Of a stretch of DNA of 64,000 bases, positions 32,058 to 41,275 are shown in pieces. Numbering within the stretch: the stretch's first letter is position 1; the number at the start of each line of letters is the position of its first letter. The stretch spans positions 405,061-469,060 of the forward strand of contig QXJR01000023.1 of NCBI GenBank assembly GCA_020975725.1. The letters are read 5' to 3'. The stretch is from Picocystis sp. L7 (taxonomy: Eukaryota; Chlorophyta; Picocystophyceae; Picocystales; Picocystaceae). The notes beneath the pieces were generated by a model. It saw only the letters and a list, made by a program, of their open reading frames with translations. It made no database searches and was not told the origin of the DNA. The translations under genes were made by a program, and so were the position numbers.

Positions 32058-33221
32058 ATGGCCAGCATCGCCGTACGGACGGTTGGAACGGTGGGGAAGG
32101 CATGGGGGCTGTCCAAGCGCCGTGTGGTGGCGAAGGTGGAGAAGGGAAGCCGACGAACCTATGTGAGGAAGCCAGAAGGGAGACGTTGCTGGCTACGAAA
32201 CGGGGAAGGGAAGAGGGACGTCAGGCGATTTAGCACTTACGAGCCAGATGAAGCGGCCAAAGATTTCGAGAAAAAGGAGAAAGAGGTCGTCTCGGCGCTA
32301 TCCGACATCAAGGAAAACGTGGAGGAGAAATTGACGAGCTCGGAAACTGGGTTCGTGGGGAACGTGTACTTCGCCTGGTATGGATTCCTGTTCGCACTGG
32401 GTGCTGGCTTTCTCTTCTCACCAGAATTCATTGCCACGACAACGTTCAATGTTGACCCTACGCCGCTCAATGCGATCCTGATTCGTTTCTGTGGTGTCCT
32501 CTTCTTCCAACCAACCATCATATCGTACTGCTTGGGAGAGGCTGCGGTTCACGGTCGATTGGAGAGTGAAACTTACAAGCGCATGAATGTCGGATCTGCG
32601 TACGCGATCGGGATGATCCTACTGGCCAAGGCATTCTACTTTTGCTACACAACTACCACAGGGCAGTTTCAAGGATCCATCATCTTGTTTGCCGCCCTTG
32701 GACTTTTCCACGTGAAGACGTGGTTGGATTCGGAAACAGAAAAACCGATCCACAAAGCATTTTCTGGATTTGCCCAGTTTTTCAAGTCAATTGCCAACAG
32801 TTTGCAAAGTGGAACTAGGATGCAGAAGATATATGCAGCCCTTGCTGGGGCTGCAGCGCTAAACGCTATTGCATTCATGTTCGTAGCAGTCTCCCCACTG
32901 ACCATACCAGTCCAGGATCCCTTGCCATCGACTAACAACTTCTACTTGACCTCCTACCTCTGGATGATTGCAAGTAATTTGACAACGCTCCTGGCTGTTA
33001 ATTTAGCTTCTTTGCAGGATGCTGCAGGTCGCGACAGGTTAAGTGCAAGCACCTTCCGCACACTCAACGCTGGCTTGTTCGTCAACGGTGCGCTGTGCCT
33101 GGTGCTATATGTCTTGAATTTTAAGAAAGCACTGCCAGTCGTGCTGCAGGCTGTCCTGGCCACAGGGCTGGCACATGTAGGAGTTGGTGCATATGCATAC
33201 AACACGTACAAGAAGGCCTGA
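32058..33221 (+). CDS. Unknown organelle-targeted membrane protein with two repeated four-helix halves
   Basis: 387 residues with no family recognised. The first roughly 70 residues are Arg/Lys/Ser-rich and poor in acidic residues, like an organellar transit peptide, and are followed by a charged helical stretch (AAKDFEKKEKEVVSALSD). Eight hydrophobic helices follow in two similar groups of four. Matching points are TYKRMNVGSAYAIGM versus TFRTLNAGLFVNGAL before helix 3, and LGLFHVKTW versus TGLAHVGVG in helix 4. The two halves are linked by an amphipathic segment. Whether it is plastid or mitochondrial cannot be told. ATG 32058 is preferred because the leader begins there; the frame is open to 31935. 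GC decreases along the gene. Confidence 0.72.
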   Translation: MASIAVRTVGTVGKAWGLSKRRVVAKVEKGSRRTYVRKPEGRRCWLRNGEGKRDVRRFSTYEPDEAAKDFEKKEKEVVSALSDIKENVEEKLTSSETGFVGNVYFAWYGFLFALGAGFLFSPEFIATTTFNVDPTPLNAILIRFCGVLFFQPTIISYCLGEAAVHGRLESETYKRMNVGSAYAIGMILLAKAFYFCYTTTTGQFQGSIILFAALGLFHVKTWLDSETEKPIHKAFSGFAQFFKSIANSLQSGTRMQKIYAALAGAAALNAIAFMFVAVSPLTIPVQDPLPSTNNFYLTSYLWMIASNLTTLLAVNLASLQDAAGRDRLSASTFRTLNAGLFVNGALCLVLYVLNFKKALPVVLQAVLATGLAHVGVGAYAYNTYKKA

Positions 33222-34348
33222 TCACCGTGATGCGGGTGCCGAACGCGGATCATTTTTGAACGGTGCATGACATCATCTTTTTGCACATGTAAAAATGCTT
33301 TTTGAATAAACCTGCGATCATCCTTGCCCCGGCAGAAGTAAGTATGCCACAGCAACGGATGAGGTGTATGCCGGCCATGTGCTTGGTAATCTTTCTGGGA
33401 CGAAGTAGGTGGCTAGCGCTGTTAAGAAGCTGAGCACATCCTGCAACAACTTAAATGATGCAGCAAGCGTTGCGATTGGCACAAGGCACAAAGAGCGAAA
33501 CATCCTTCTGACATCTCAATGCTTGAGGTCCATTCCAAAGCCGGGTGTGTGTACGAGCAACCTCACACCATCGGGCGATGCTCCATGCACGCCATTCCCT
33601 TGATGACTCCACGTTCACCCGTGTTTTAGCCTACCTTATTGACTATTGCGATGCGTCAATCTCTCCTGTCCAAGAGCAAGACAATGAAAGAATAGGAATG
33701 GAAGTGCCGCAGGCTGAACTGCCCACCGGAGTTGTCTTCGCCCTCCTGCCATAAATCGGACGTTGTGACAGATTCCAATCGTGTTGCACCGGCAAGAAGT
33801 CGTTTGTCGCACCATGCCACTCCTGCATTGTCTTTGCTTTTTCACTTCCGATGCCTCAGCCAAACACACGCATTCAATCCATTGGTTGCTACCCTCGTTG
33901 CATGGGTGGCACGAAGTTTGTCTGCATCCCACGTGCGGAGCCATCGTCGTTTGCGATGGGCAACGGAAGATGAAGGTACCAGAGCTTTTTGTGCATTTCC
34001 AAGTGCAGTCCACTACCTTTCATTTTAGTCCATGATAGAGCGCCCTCTTTACACCCATCTTCCTACAACCCATCTTTGAGTATAGGTCTCTGCCCAACCC
34101 ATCGGTCCATCCTATCGATGCGCATCGGTCCCACTCGCACCTTCCATCGAACGAGATGTTGGGACTCTCCTGTCCACACTCGTTGCACACAATCACTTCA
34201 TCCACATGCAACTCCTTTTCCGTGCTCCGTGCATCCCACCTTTCCTTCCCACACTTGGTTTGACTCAAGGTGGGCGTTTGCAAGGGATGGATGGAAGTTA
34301 ACCCAGAAAGTTCACTCGGATTCAGTGTCGAGTCGATGGACCCTGGTC
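33222..34348. other. Intergenic region between membrane protein and orphan gene
   Basis: 1.1 kb with short frames only and no gene recognised. Confidence 0.45.
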
Positions 34349-35386
34349 ATGGCGGTGTCGGAAGACTGGCTGCTCTTGGAAGCGGTGGGCGCATGGCGGA
34401 CGTGCGAGGCGACCGAGTCCGTGGACGAAGAGGAAAAGAAAGAACAGATGGAAGGACTGCTGGGACGATGGCCGCGGAAACTCCTTCCTGGCGTGCAGAA
34501 ACTCGCCGAAACGGATGGGCAGATAGCCTCGAAGAGGAAGGACATGGAGGAACTGGATGGAGCCTCCGGCAAGAAAAGGAAGACAAAAGGCGTCCAGAAG
34601 GGAAGCAATACTTTGGTAGGGCATGAAAAATCGACAGAAACACAACTGAGGTACTTGCTGGGCCCAAAAGTGGAGCCCAGGACCAAGGAACAGGCGCATG
34701 GTGACTTCCTGCTGGAGCGACAGAGGGAAAGGCAGGGAGCGCCAGCCAAAAAATTTCAATGGAAAGGAATTGGGTCGGAAGGGGAAGCGGACACAAGAAC
34801 TCACCTGCAGGATTGCATCGAGTCCTTTCTTACTATGAAGGAGGACAGCACGGAAGGGATCGGAGAAGAAGAGGATCTTGAACGGGAAACCATGATCCTA
34901 CGGGCCAGCGTAGATACAGCAGCACGCGTGGAAGAAGCCCTGATGAAGTTCTTGGGCATTGATTTGCAAGTTGCTCAACCAGCAATCGCACGGGACAACG
35001 CCCTCAGAAGGGTTCAATCATCAACCTCGAAGAAGGCGGTCCCAGCGAAAAACAAAGAGAATTCTAGAAACGAAAGCAGAGGAGCTGGCTCACCTGTGCA
35101 TGCCTGCAAGGGGAAGCTACCCAATCAAACACTGCAGCTGCTCATTGGCTGCGCCCAGTCCCATTCAGTGCAGGCGCCTCCCCTTGCCAGCACCGGCAAT
35201 GCAGCGTGGGAGCCTCTGGATAGTTCGTCGACACAGCCATTGCAGACCGACGCCCCGGATCTATTCCATCTCTCCCTTCTGGACGATGAAGAGCGTTTGA
35301 AAGACGCTTGCTGGCATGCAGGAATCGACGAGCAAGCATTCATCCGTGCACACAAGCGGTTAGCTGACCTCTATTCGGGCACCTGA
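34349..35386 (+). CDS. Hypothetical charged protein, no known domain
   Basis: A 345-residue protein I do not recognise. It is hydrophilic throughout, with a Lys/Arg cluster SGKKRKTKG at about residues 75-83 that could be a nuclear localisation signal. Acidic and Gln/Glu-rich helices are in the middle. A short C-terminal motif DEERLKDACWHAGIDEQAFIRAH looks like a folded helical end. There is no signal peptide or membrane segment. The frame is open upstream to 33989, but that part is low in charged residues and looks untranslated. Coding status is supported by length, composition and an ATG in a GC-rich context. Function is unknown. Confidence 0.6.
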   Translation: MAVSEDWLLLEAVGAWRTCEATESVDEEEKKEQMEGLLGRWPRKLLPGVQKLAETDGQIASKRKDMEELDGASGKKRKTKGVQKGSNTLVGHEKSTETQLRYLLGPKVEPRTKEQAHGDFLLERQRERQGAPAKKFQWKGIGSEGEADTRTHLQDCIESFLTMKEDSTEGIGEEEDLERETMILRASVDTAARVEEALMKFLGIDLQVAQPAIARDNALRRVQSSTSKKAVPAKNKENSRNESRGAGSPVHACKGKLPNQTLQLLIGCAQSHSVQAPPLASTGNAAWEPLDSSSTQPLQTDAPDLFHLSLLDDEERLKDACWHAGIDEQAFIRAHKRLADLYSGT

Positions 35387-35562
35387 TCTTAGGTTACCTT
35401 GCCATTGGAAACCTTGCAGCCATCCGCTGGGTAGCTTGTGGCTGGATTTGCAATATGCTAGTGTTGCTTCATCCAAACCAGGCACTGATAGCGGTGAATC
35501 CACTCAGCTTCGTTTTCCCAGCGCACACCTGCTGCTATCTTTGCCCCCACATGTATCGCGCT

Positions 35563-36126
35563 CTACTCTGGCACCTTTTCCTTCCTCCTCCTCACGACGT
35601 CATAGTTGTAGACCCTGGAGATGCTGACTTCCGTGATGGTAATGCAGTCTCGAACGAAGAACCTGTCCTTTTTGTTGGTCTCCAGGTTCTGTTTCGCATT
35701 GGCCAGGTTCTCTTCCAGCAGTTGCTTGGCTTCGTCAAGATCGTACTCAAGCATCACATTGGCCCCCAGCCAGAGGCACACCTTGGCCCCGCTTTCCACC
35801 TTCGCCTTGGCATAGATCCCATCCGAAAGCTCGTATTCCACTTGCAATTCTTTTTCTGTATCTCTTTGGTCCACCAGTGTTTGTACCACTTCAAGGGCTT
35901 TGACCACGTCTGGCAGCTTCCTTTCCAGCCGAGCTTGATTCTGCACCAGCTGCGCTTCGAGCATCTTGTACGTCTGATAGTTCTCCTGCAGTTTCTGAAG
36001 GGCTTCTTCCGGACGTCCGCCTGCCCATGCTTCCACGTCTTCGATGAACTCGGCCGGCGGCAGCGCCTGGACACTCTTCCCTGCACCGACGGCGTCGGTG
36101 GGGTCGCTAGAACCGCCCTTCGCCAT
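35563..36126 (-). CDS. PFDN3: Prefoldin subunit 3 (VBP1-like)
   Basis: A 187-residue alpha-type prefoldin subunit, part of the hexameric jellyfish-shaped chaperone that hands nascent actin and tubulin to the CCT chaperonin. The sequence has an N-terminal coiled coil (LQKLQENYQTYKMLEAQLVQNQARLERKLPDVVKALEVV), the central beta-hairpin segment YELSDGIYAKAKVESGAKVCLWLGANVMLEY, and a C-terminal coiled coil ending DITITE-like (CITITEVSISRVYNYDV). Length and order fit eukaryotic prefoldin 3. ATG 36126 is the natural start; the frame is open to 36588 but the upstream part is not protein-like. The G-box palindrome lies 234 bp upstream. Confidence 0.93.
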   Translation of the reverse strand: MAKGGSSDPTDAVGAGKSVQALPPAEFIEDVEAWAGGRPEEALQKLQENYQTYKMLEAQLVQNQARLERKLPDVVKALEVVQTLVDQRDTEKELQVEYELSDGIYAKAKVESGAKVCLWLGANVMLEYDLDEAKQLLEENLANAKQNLETNKKDRFFVRDCITITEVSISRVYNYDVVRRRKEKVPE

Positions 36127-38073
36127 GCTCGAATGCGTTCGGATCGAATCGAACGCGTCCAGGCGTCTTCTGGTCCGCTTGGGATCGAGGAAGAGGGAGG
36201 CGCGAAGCAGCGCGACGCGATGGACAACGTCGACGAGCGTTGTGAAGCGTTGTGAAGCGTCGGGAAGGAAGGTGGACTGGGGTGGACCGGACCCGAGGGG
36301 GAACCGTACCGTATCCGTCCTGGCTGGAAGGGGCAGGGAGGGGGGCGTACGCCCAAGGTTCACGTGACGGATGGGGCGATGCAACGGTGCACCGCTGGAT
36401 GGAGGACGACATAAACAAGGCGGTTCGCCAGTGGGCTCGAGCGTGGAACAAACACGATTCAACACGGGCGGAAAGTACGCTACACCGAGCATGTCTGACT
36501 CGTCGGTTTGCGGGTGTTGATCCTGCCTCGACGCCGGTGTGTGTGGGGGGGGGGAAGAGTTCTTACGAGGAGGTTCTTGCGGTTTCATCGTGTCTTTCTA
36601 AGGGATCAGTGTAAACCTAAGATGGGAATGCTTTTACGTTTGGGTTTGAATGACCAAGCTTTGATATGTGCGTGGTTTTGTGAGCCGGTCTCTTGTCCAA
36701 TCGCGACCTCCAAGACACAAGATTTCAACACGTATTGGAACTATTGAAGAGCTTACCATGTGACATGGATTGAACGATCGCGTTTGTCCTTATCTACGAC
36801 CATCCCCTCGATAAAAGTTCGTCGAACTTTTGTTTTCTCCTTCCCAATACAAAGACGTGGCGTAGAGCAAGCTCCACGTCGTTCTATTGCGGTCCTTGTC
36901 TTTCGCATCCATCCTTTCAAATACTACCTCTTTTGGCGGAAGGGACTGTGGGCACGTAGGCAATCCTTTTCTCTGCATTGTCGAGCGTGTCCTTCCCCGA
37001 GTTCGGATCCAATCGCTTATGATTTTATATCCAAGGGAGGGTTGACAAGCATGAGCTAATTTCTTCCGAGTGTATTCCGTTGGAACGGCCATTTGCGGAA
37101 CGGGTGCTTGTTGCAAGTTGTTTGCCCGATTCAAACTTGGGGTGATTCAGCAGCATTAGCGAAAGAAAGTACGGGTGAGTGCAATGGTGCCGTGTGGCAT
37201 CGTCGAGTTTGTGATCGGTAACAAATCTGCAAAGAAACAAGAGGATGCGCACATCATGTGCCTGGAGGACACAACCGTGGAGGAACGCGAAGAAATCCTA
37301 CACAGCCACGTTCATGGCAAAACGCCGTGTGTTTCCGCTCTAGAACATTTCATACGATGCTAAGGTCCGGTCCTCGGTCAAGCACAACGGTATTTCGTTT
37401 CTCAAATTTGGATGTCTTGGTTCGGGTCATTCGCAAAACAAACTCGAGAGGAAAAGGAACTCGTAGAATCCTCCGAGAGCTTCCGTCAAGGCGAGCACAA
37501 CTTGGATACCAATCTCTAGGACGTGTGCCGGGAGCCATTGCATTGCATTCGCTTTGGAGTCTTAATGATCACACGGGAGATGAGAGGGCTGCACGTTTTC
37601 CCTTTGATGTGATCTTGCATGTGATCTTCGTCCTCCATCTCCCATCCTCTCTTCGCGGTGCACGGCCGACTATTCTTCCAACCCTACGGATGCATGGTCG
37701 TGTCTTCGACGTAGGCGCTTTGTTGTGTCCTTTCACATCCTTCCATGGCGGATTCGAAGGTTTGAACCTCGGGTGGATGCCACCGTCGTCCGATCCTATC
37801 CGATTCGACGGCTCGCACTTCCCTTTCCTTCCTTTCAAACCCTCCCTTTCTCCCTTTTCAAACCCTCCCTTTGCCGACCCCTAGGGTTCCCTTCGCCGAA
37901 CGGGGTCGACTGCAGGTGGCCCCAGGTTCCCCCCCAAGAGTTAACCCCGGGTTCACCCTCCCCTCCCGAGGGGACGCAGTGTGGCAGAGCATCCTCGGGG
38001 ACGAGGTTAAGTTGGGGTTAACCCGCCGCCGACCCTTTTCGTCGGATGGAGCATTTCGCATCCAGAATTGTCG
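36127..38073. other. Divergent intergenic region between prefoldin 3 and pyrophosphatase
   Basis: 1.9 kb with no gene recognised. The middle (about 36600-37560) is AT-richer than both flanks. A 9-bp inverted pair (GTTAACCCC and GGGGTTAAC) lies in the pyrophosphatase promoter between about 37940 and 38025. Confidence 0.45.
36360..36368. promoter_or_regulatory. G-box palindrome upstream of prefoldin 3
   Basis: TCACGTGAC followed by GG, the same 11-base context as at 9520 (TCACGTGACGG). Confidence 0.35.
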
Positions 38074-38712
38074 ATGGACGCGGCCATGTCGAGCGAAGAC
38101 ACGGACCTGAAGCGCAAGCGGAAGAGCGAGGAGAAGCACACGCAGCTGCTTCACCTTCGTACGGCAGCTTCCCATCCATGGCACGACCTGAGCATCGGGA
38201 GGGAAGCGCCCAAGATCTTCAACGCCGTGATTGAGATCCCACGTGGGAGCAAGGTCAAGTACGAGCTCGACAAGGTCTCCGGATTGTACAAGGTGGACCG
38301 GGTGTTGTACTCCGCCGTGCATTATCCACACAACTACGGCTTCATCCCCAGGACCCTCTGTGAGGACGGGGATCCCATGGACGTGCTGGTCCTTATGCAA
38401 GAGCCCGTGCTGCCAATGGTGTTCCTACGTGCCAAAGCCATCGGTGTCATGAAGATGTTGGATCAAGGAGAACAAGACGACAAAGTCATCTGCGTGTGCG
38501 ACGGAGATCCGGAGTTCAGGCACTTCAACGACGTCTCGGAACTACCCACGCATCGTCTGCAGGAAATCCGACGCTTCTTCGAGGATTACAAGAAGAACGA
38601 AGGCAAGGCAGTGCTGGTGGACGAGTTCCTGGGTGCAGAAGCCGCCTATGACGCGGTCAAGAAATCGATGGACCTCTACGCTGACACGCTTTCCAAGCAA
38701 CTGCACTATTAA
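38074..38712 (+). CDS. PPA: Soluble inorganic pyrophosphatase, plant-type family I
   Basis: A 212-residue enzyme that hydrolyses pyrophosphate to two phosphates and pulls biosynthetic reactions forward. It follows plant cytosolic soluble pyrophosphatases closely: [49 protein letters not shown] (the catalytic DGDPMDVLV signature), [15 protein letters not shown] and [11 protein letters not shown]. Metal-binding aspartates in the DxDPxD region are intact. There is no transit peptide, so cytosol is likely. The first ATG in the frame is at 38074; MSSED at 38086 is an alternative start. No intron is needed. Confidence 0.95.
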   Translation: MDAAMSSEDTDLKRKRKSEEKHTQLLHLRTAASHPWHDLSIGREAPKIFNAVIEIPRGSKVKYELDKVSGLYKVDRVLYSAVHYPHNYGFIPRTLCEDGDPMDVLVLMQEPVLPMVFLRAKAIGVMKMLDQGEQDDKVICVCDGDPEFRHFNDVSELPTHRLQEIRRFFEDYKKNEGKAVLVDEFLGAEAAYDAVKKSMDLYADTLSKQLHY

Positions 38713-39016
38713 GCGTGCGGCGATACGTCCGGACAGGATGCGTCGTTTGGAACCATGTGAAGACCACCGCGGGAGGCGTACGCATGCGCGGTTGTTTCCT
38801 ATCCCCAGCCAGGGAAAGGCAAGATGACCGTGCTGTGGGAGATCACAGGCGTTGCCGAAAGGCAACGGAAGGGCCTCGAGCGTCCACAAGATGGGCTGCA
38901 GGAGTCGAAAGCCTCGGGTCGTGGGGATGTAAACTATTTTCCTGTCAAATGGATCAATGGTTTCCAATACATCCTTTATTCATGTCGGCAGATCGAAGTG
39001 ACATATCCACCGCCCA
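38713..39016. other. Gap between convergent genes
   Basis: 304 bp between the stops of the pyrophosphatase gene and the large minus-strand gene, presumably 3' untranslated sequence. Nothing else is seen. Confidence 0.5.
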
Positions 39017-41275
39017 TCAGTTTGTCATGTCGATCCCGATCTCCTTCATCCTGATCATTAGATTGTAAGGGTTCTCCAAAATTTCTGGATCCTCACCCTT
39101 CTCTCGCACTCGTTCCGTCACGCGAGCGAGGGCAGCGTTGAACTCATCGGGCTTTTGCTGTACAAACCGGCGCAAGAAATACATGGCAGCATAATAGCCT
39201 ACCTGCGCGTCGGGATCGTCCAGAAGTTTGTAGATGGTGGACGAGCCCAGCTTCGCAATGGGCATGGTACGCGAATCCACCTTGCTGCACCGGCCCATCA
39301 GCATCAGAAGCATAGCCGCACGCAGAGGGTCCAGCGGACCGGCCCCGTTCCCTGCAGGAAGGGCCTCCAGTAGCATGGCAAGCAGCCTGATGGGGAAGCA
39401 ATCCAGAGCCGTTCGGTAAACGAAGACAGACCCATTCAGCAACGCTTTGGCGTTGGACAACCCAATGTGCTTCCCGGACACAGCATCCTTCTTCTTCCAC
39501 GTGCAAAGGGTGTCCAATAGTCCTTGGCACAGCACCGCGGCTGCGCCTTCGTCCATAGCCCCACAAGCTTTCAGCCAGTTGACTCCTGACAGGTAGACCT
39601 CTGCTTGCACGATCAAGGCTTCGTCAGGTGTCTCTTCAAGGAACGATCGGTTGTGCGTGTGCAAATCCACGTACAATGCCACTCTGACCAACACCCTTGC
39701 AAAGCGCTCCGCAGCCCAAGCTCTGTCCTCCTTTGCATGGTCCAGCTCCTCTCTGATGACCCCGGCCAAGGAAAGCCCGAACGCTTCTCCGTCTGCTTTG
39801 CCGGTTGCTCCCTCTCCCCAGGAAGGCAGCGCGGGTTTGCCCTGGTCCACCCGTTGGCAGAGCATATGAAAGAGCACCTTGGATGCGGTATCCCTCTCGT
39901 ATGGGTGATCATCGCACAGTAGGTCGTGCAGCAGCTCCGGGCAAGCATGCTCCTGCACCCCCGGCGGCGGACGGGTTGCGTTTACGGCCAGACGTTCGCA
40001 CGATTCCATAAGGGAACGTCCTTCCATGGTTTGGCAACCGTTTGTCAGGGGCCCAAAGCATCCATGTACGCCGAGTCTTGCGGCTCTTGAGGCGGCCCGG
40101 GCGGCGTAGAGGGTACTAAGGGTCGGCTCAACTTCCTGCCCAGTATCTGCAACGCAAGAGCCCAGCATCGCTTGAAAAAGGGATTGCTTGGCTGCCGGTG
40201 TGGCGGCTTGGGCCAGCTCCAGGCACACGCCCCCCCCTCCCCCAAACGCTTCCAGCCTCTGGCGATCCAGGACTCGGGAAGGCCCCTGGCCCATCTGTAG
40301 GACGTCCGTGATTCCATCTGCCAGTCCTGCTTGCACTTGTTCCAATGCGTCGCGTGCTTCTGGTTCCAGGGGCGTGATGGCTTCCGGTATCCACAGGCTA
40401 GCGGCGGCCACGACGGCCATGCATCCGCTCACTTCTTCGTGTCCATCGGTGCATGGGTACCTTCGCGCGATTTCCAACGCGTTTTTGTGGGCTTGGGGCG
40501 ACAGGGTCCTGGCGCATGCCCGTCTGGATTCCCATCGCTTCAGTTGTTGGTGGATGGACGATAGGACCGTGGTTTCCTGTGGATTGGGAACGGTCTCTTC
40601 CTCCATTTGGATGGGGAAGCAGGTGGGATAGTCCATGGCACAGATGCAGGTCCATGCGCGGCATGCTTCTGCGGCTTCCGCTTCCTTCCACGCATCCTTT
40701 TCCATGTGTTCTAGGACGTGGTTGATGGCCTTGGCCCATCCCAATTCCAGCCGTGCGGATTCCCACGCGTCCCAAACGTCCTCTTTGGCGGTCGTCGCGC
40801 GCCACCAGGACGATGCGTGCGCGCACTTGCGCCACATCGCCATCCATCGTGTCGATTCCTTGCGCTTCCACGCGCCGTGTGCGTGCGCCAGGAAGGCCGC
40901 TTCCGCCGCCCAGCCGTCCTCCTTCCTCGCCGAACGCGTCCATGCGGCGAACCTGGCGGCCATGGCGGCGTGTGCTTCGTCTTCCAACCCTTCCCAGCAT
41001 CGCACCAGCCTCTCCACGTCGCGCATGCGTCCATGAACGTCCACTTCCACGTCTCCTTCCGCCTTCCATTCCCATCCTTTCGGACGCGAACCTTGGCCTC
41101 TTCCACCACGGTTCCGCGCCAGGACGTCCTCCACGTGCATTCGCACCTGTTCCGGATCCGCCACCGCCACGGTCTGCGAACGACGCGGACGAGGTCGAAG
41201 CGGATCCGCATCCAAAGACGCGCTTCGACGGGATGGAACCGAAGTGGATGGCGATGGTGCAACCGAACCGTCCAT
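39017..41275 (-). CDS. Large hypothetical helical-repeat-like protein
   Basis: 752 residues, intronless, not assigned to a family. It is almost wholly helical and rich in Ala, Glu, Trp and Leu. The N-terminal 40 residues are Ser/Pro/Arg-rich and probably disordered. Repeated helix pairs of about 35-45 residues, ending in segments such as LLDDPDAQVGYYAAMYFLRRFVQQKPDEF, look like an ARM/HEAT-type solenoid, which would make it a scaffold or adaptor. A Gly-rich break (EAFGGGGGVCLEL) separates two halves. There is no signal peptide or membrane helix. The ATG at 41275 is the first in a convincing coding stretch. Function is unknown. Confidence 0.75.
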   Translation of the reverse strand: MDGSVAPSPSTSVPSRRSASLDADPLRPRPRRSQTVAVADPEQVRMHVEDVLARNRGGRGQGSRPKGWEWKAEGDVEVDVHGRMRDVERLVRCWEGLEDEAHAAMAARFAAWTRSARKEDGWAAEAAFLAHAHGAWKRKESTRWMAMWRKCAHASSWWRATTAKEDVWDAWESARLELGWAKAINHVLEHMEKDAWKEAEAAEACRAWTCICAMDYPTCFPIQMEEETVPNPQETTVLSSIHQQLKRWESRRACARTLSPQAHKNALEIARRYPCTDGHEEVSGCMAVVAAASLWIPEAITPLEPEARDALEQVQAGLADGITDVLQMGQGPSRVLDRQRLEAFGGGGGVCLELAQAATPAAKQSLFQAMLGSCVADTGQEVEPTLSTLYAARAASRAARLGVHGCFGPLTNGCQTMEGRSLMESCERLAVNATRPPPGVQEHACPELLHDLLCDDHPYERDTASKVLFHMLCQRVDQGKPALPSWGEGATGKADGEAFGLSLAGVIREELDHAKEDRAWAAERFARVLVRVALYVDLHTHNRSFLEETPDEALIVQAEVYLSGVNWLKACGAMDEGAAAVLCQGLLDTLCTWKKKDAVSGKHIGLSNAKALLNGSVFVYRTALDCFPIRLLAMLLEALPAGNGAGPLDPLRAAMLLMLMGRCSKVDSRTMPIAKLGSSTIYKLLDDPDAQVGYYAAMYFLRRFVQQKPDEFNAALARVTERVREKGEDPEILENPYNLMIRMKEIGIDMTN

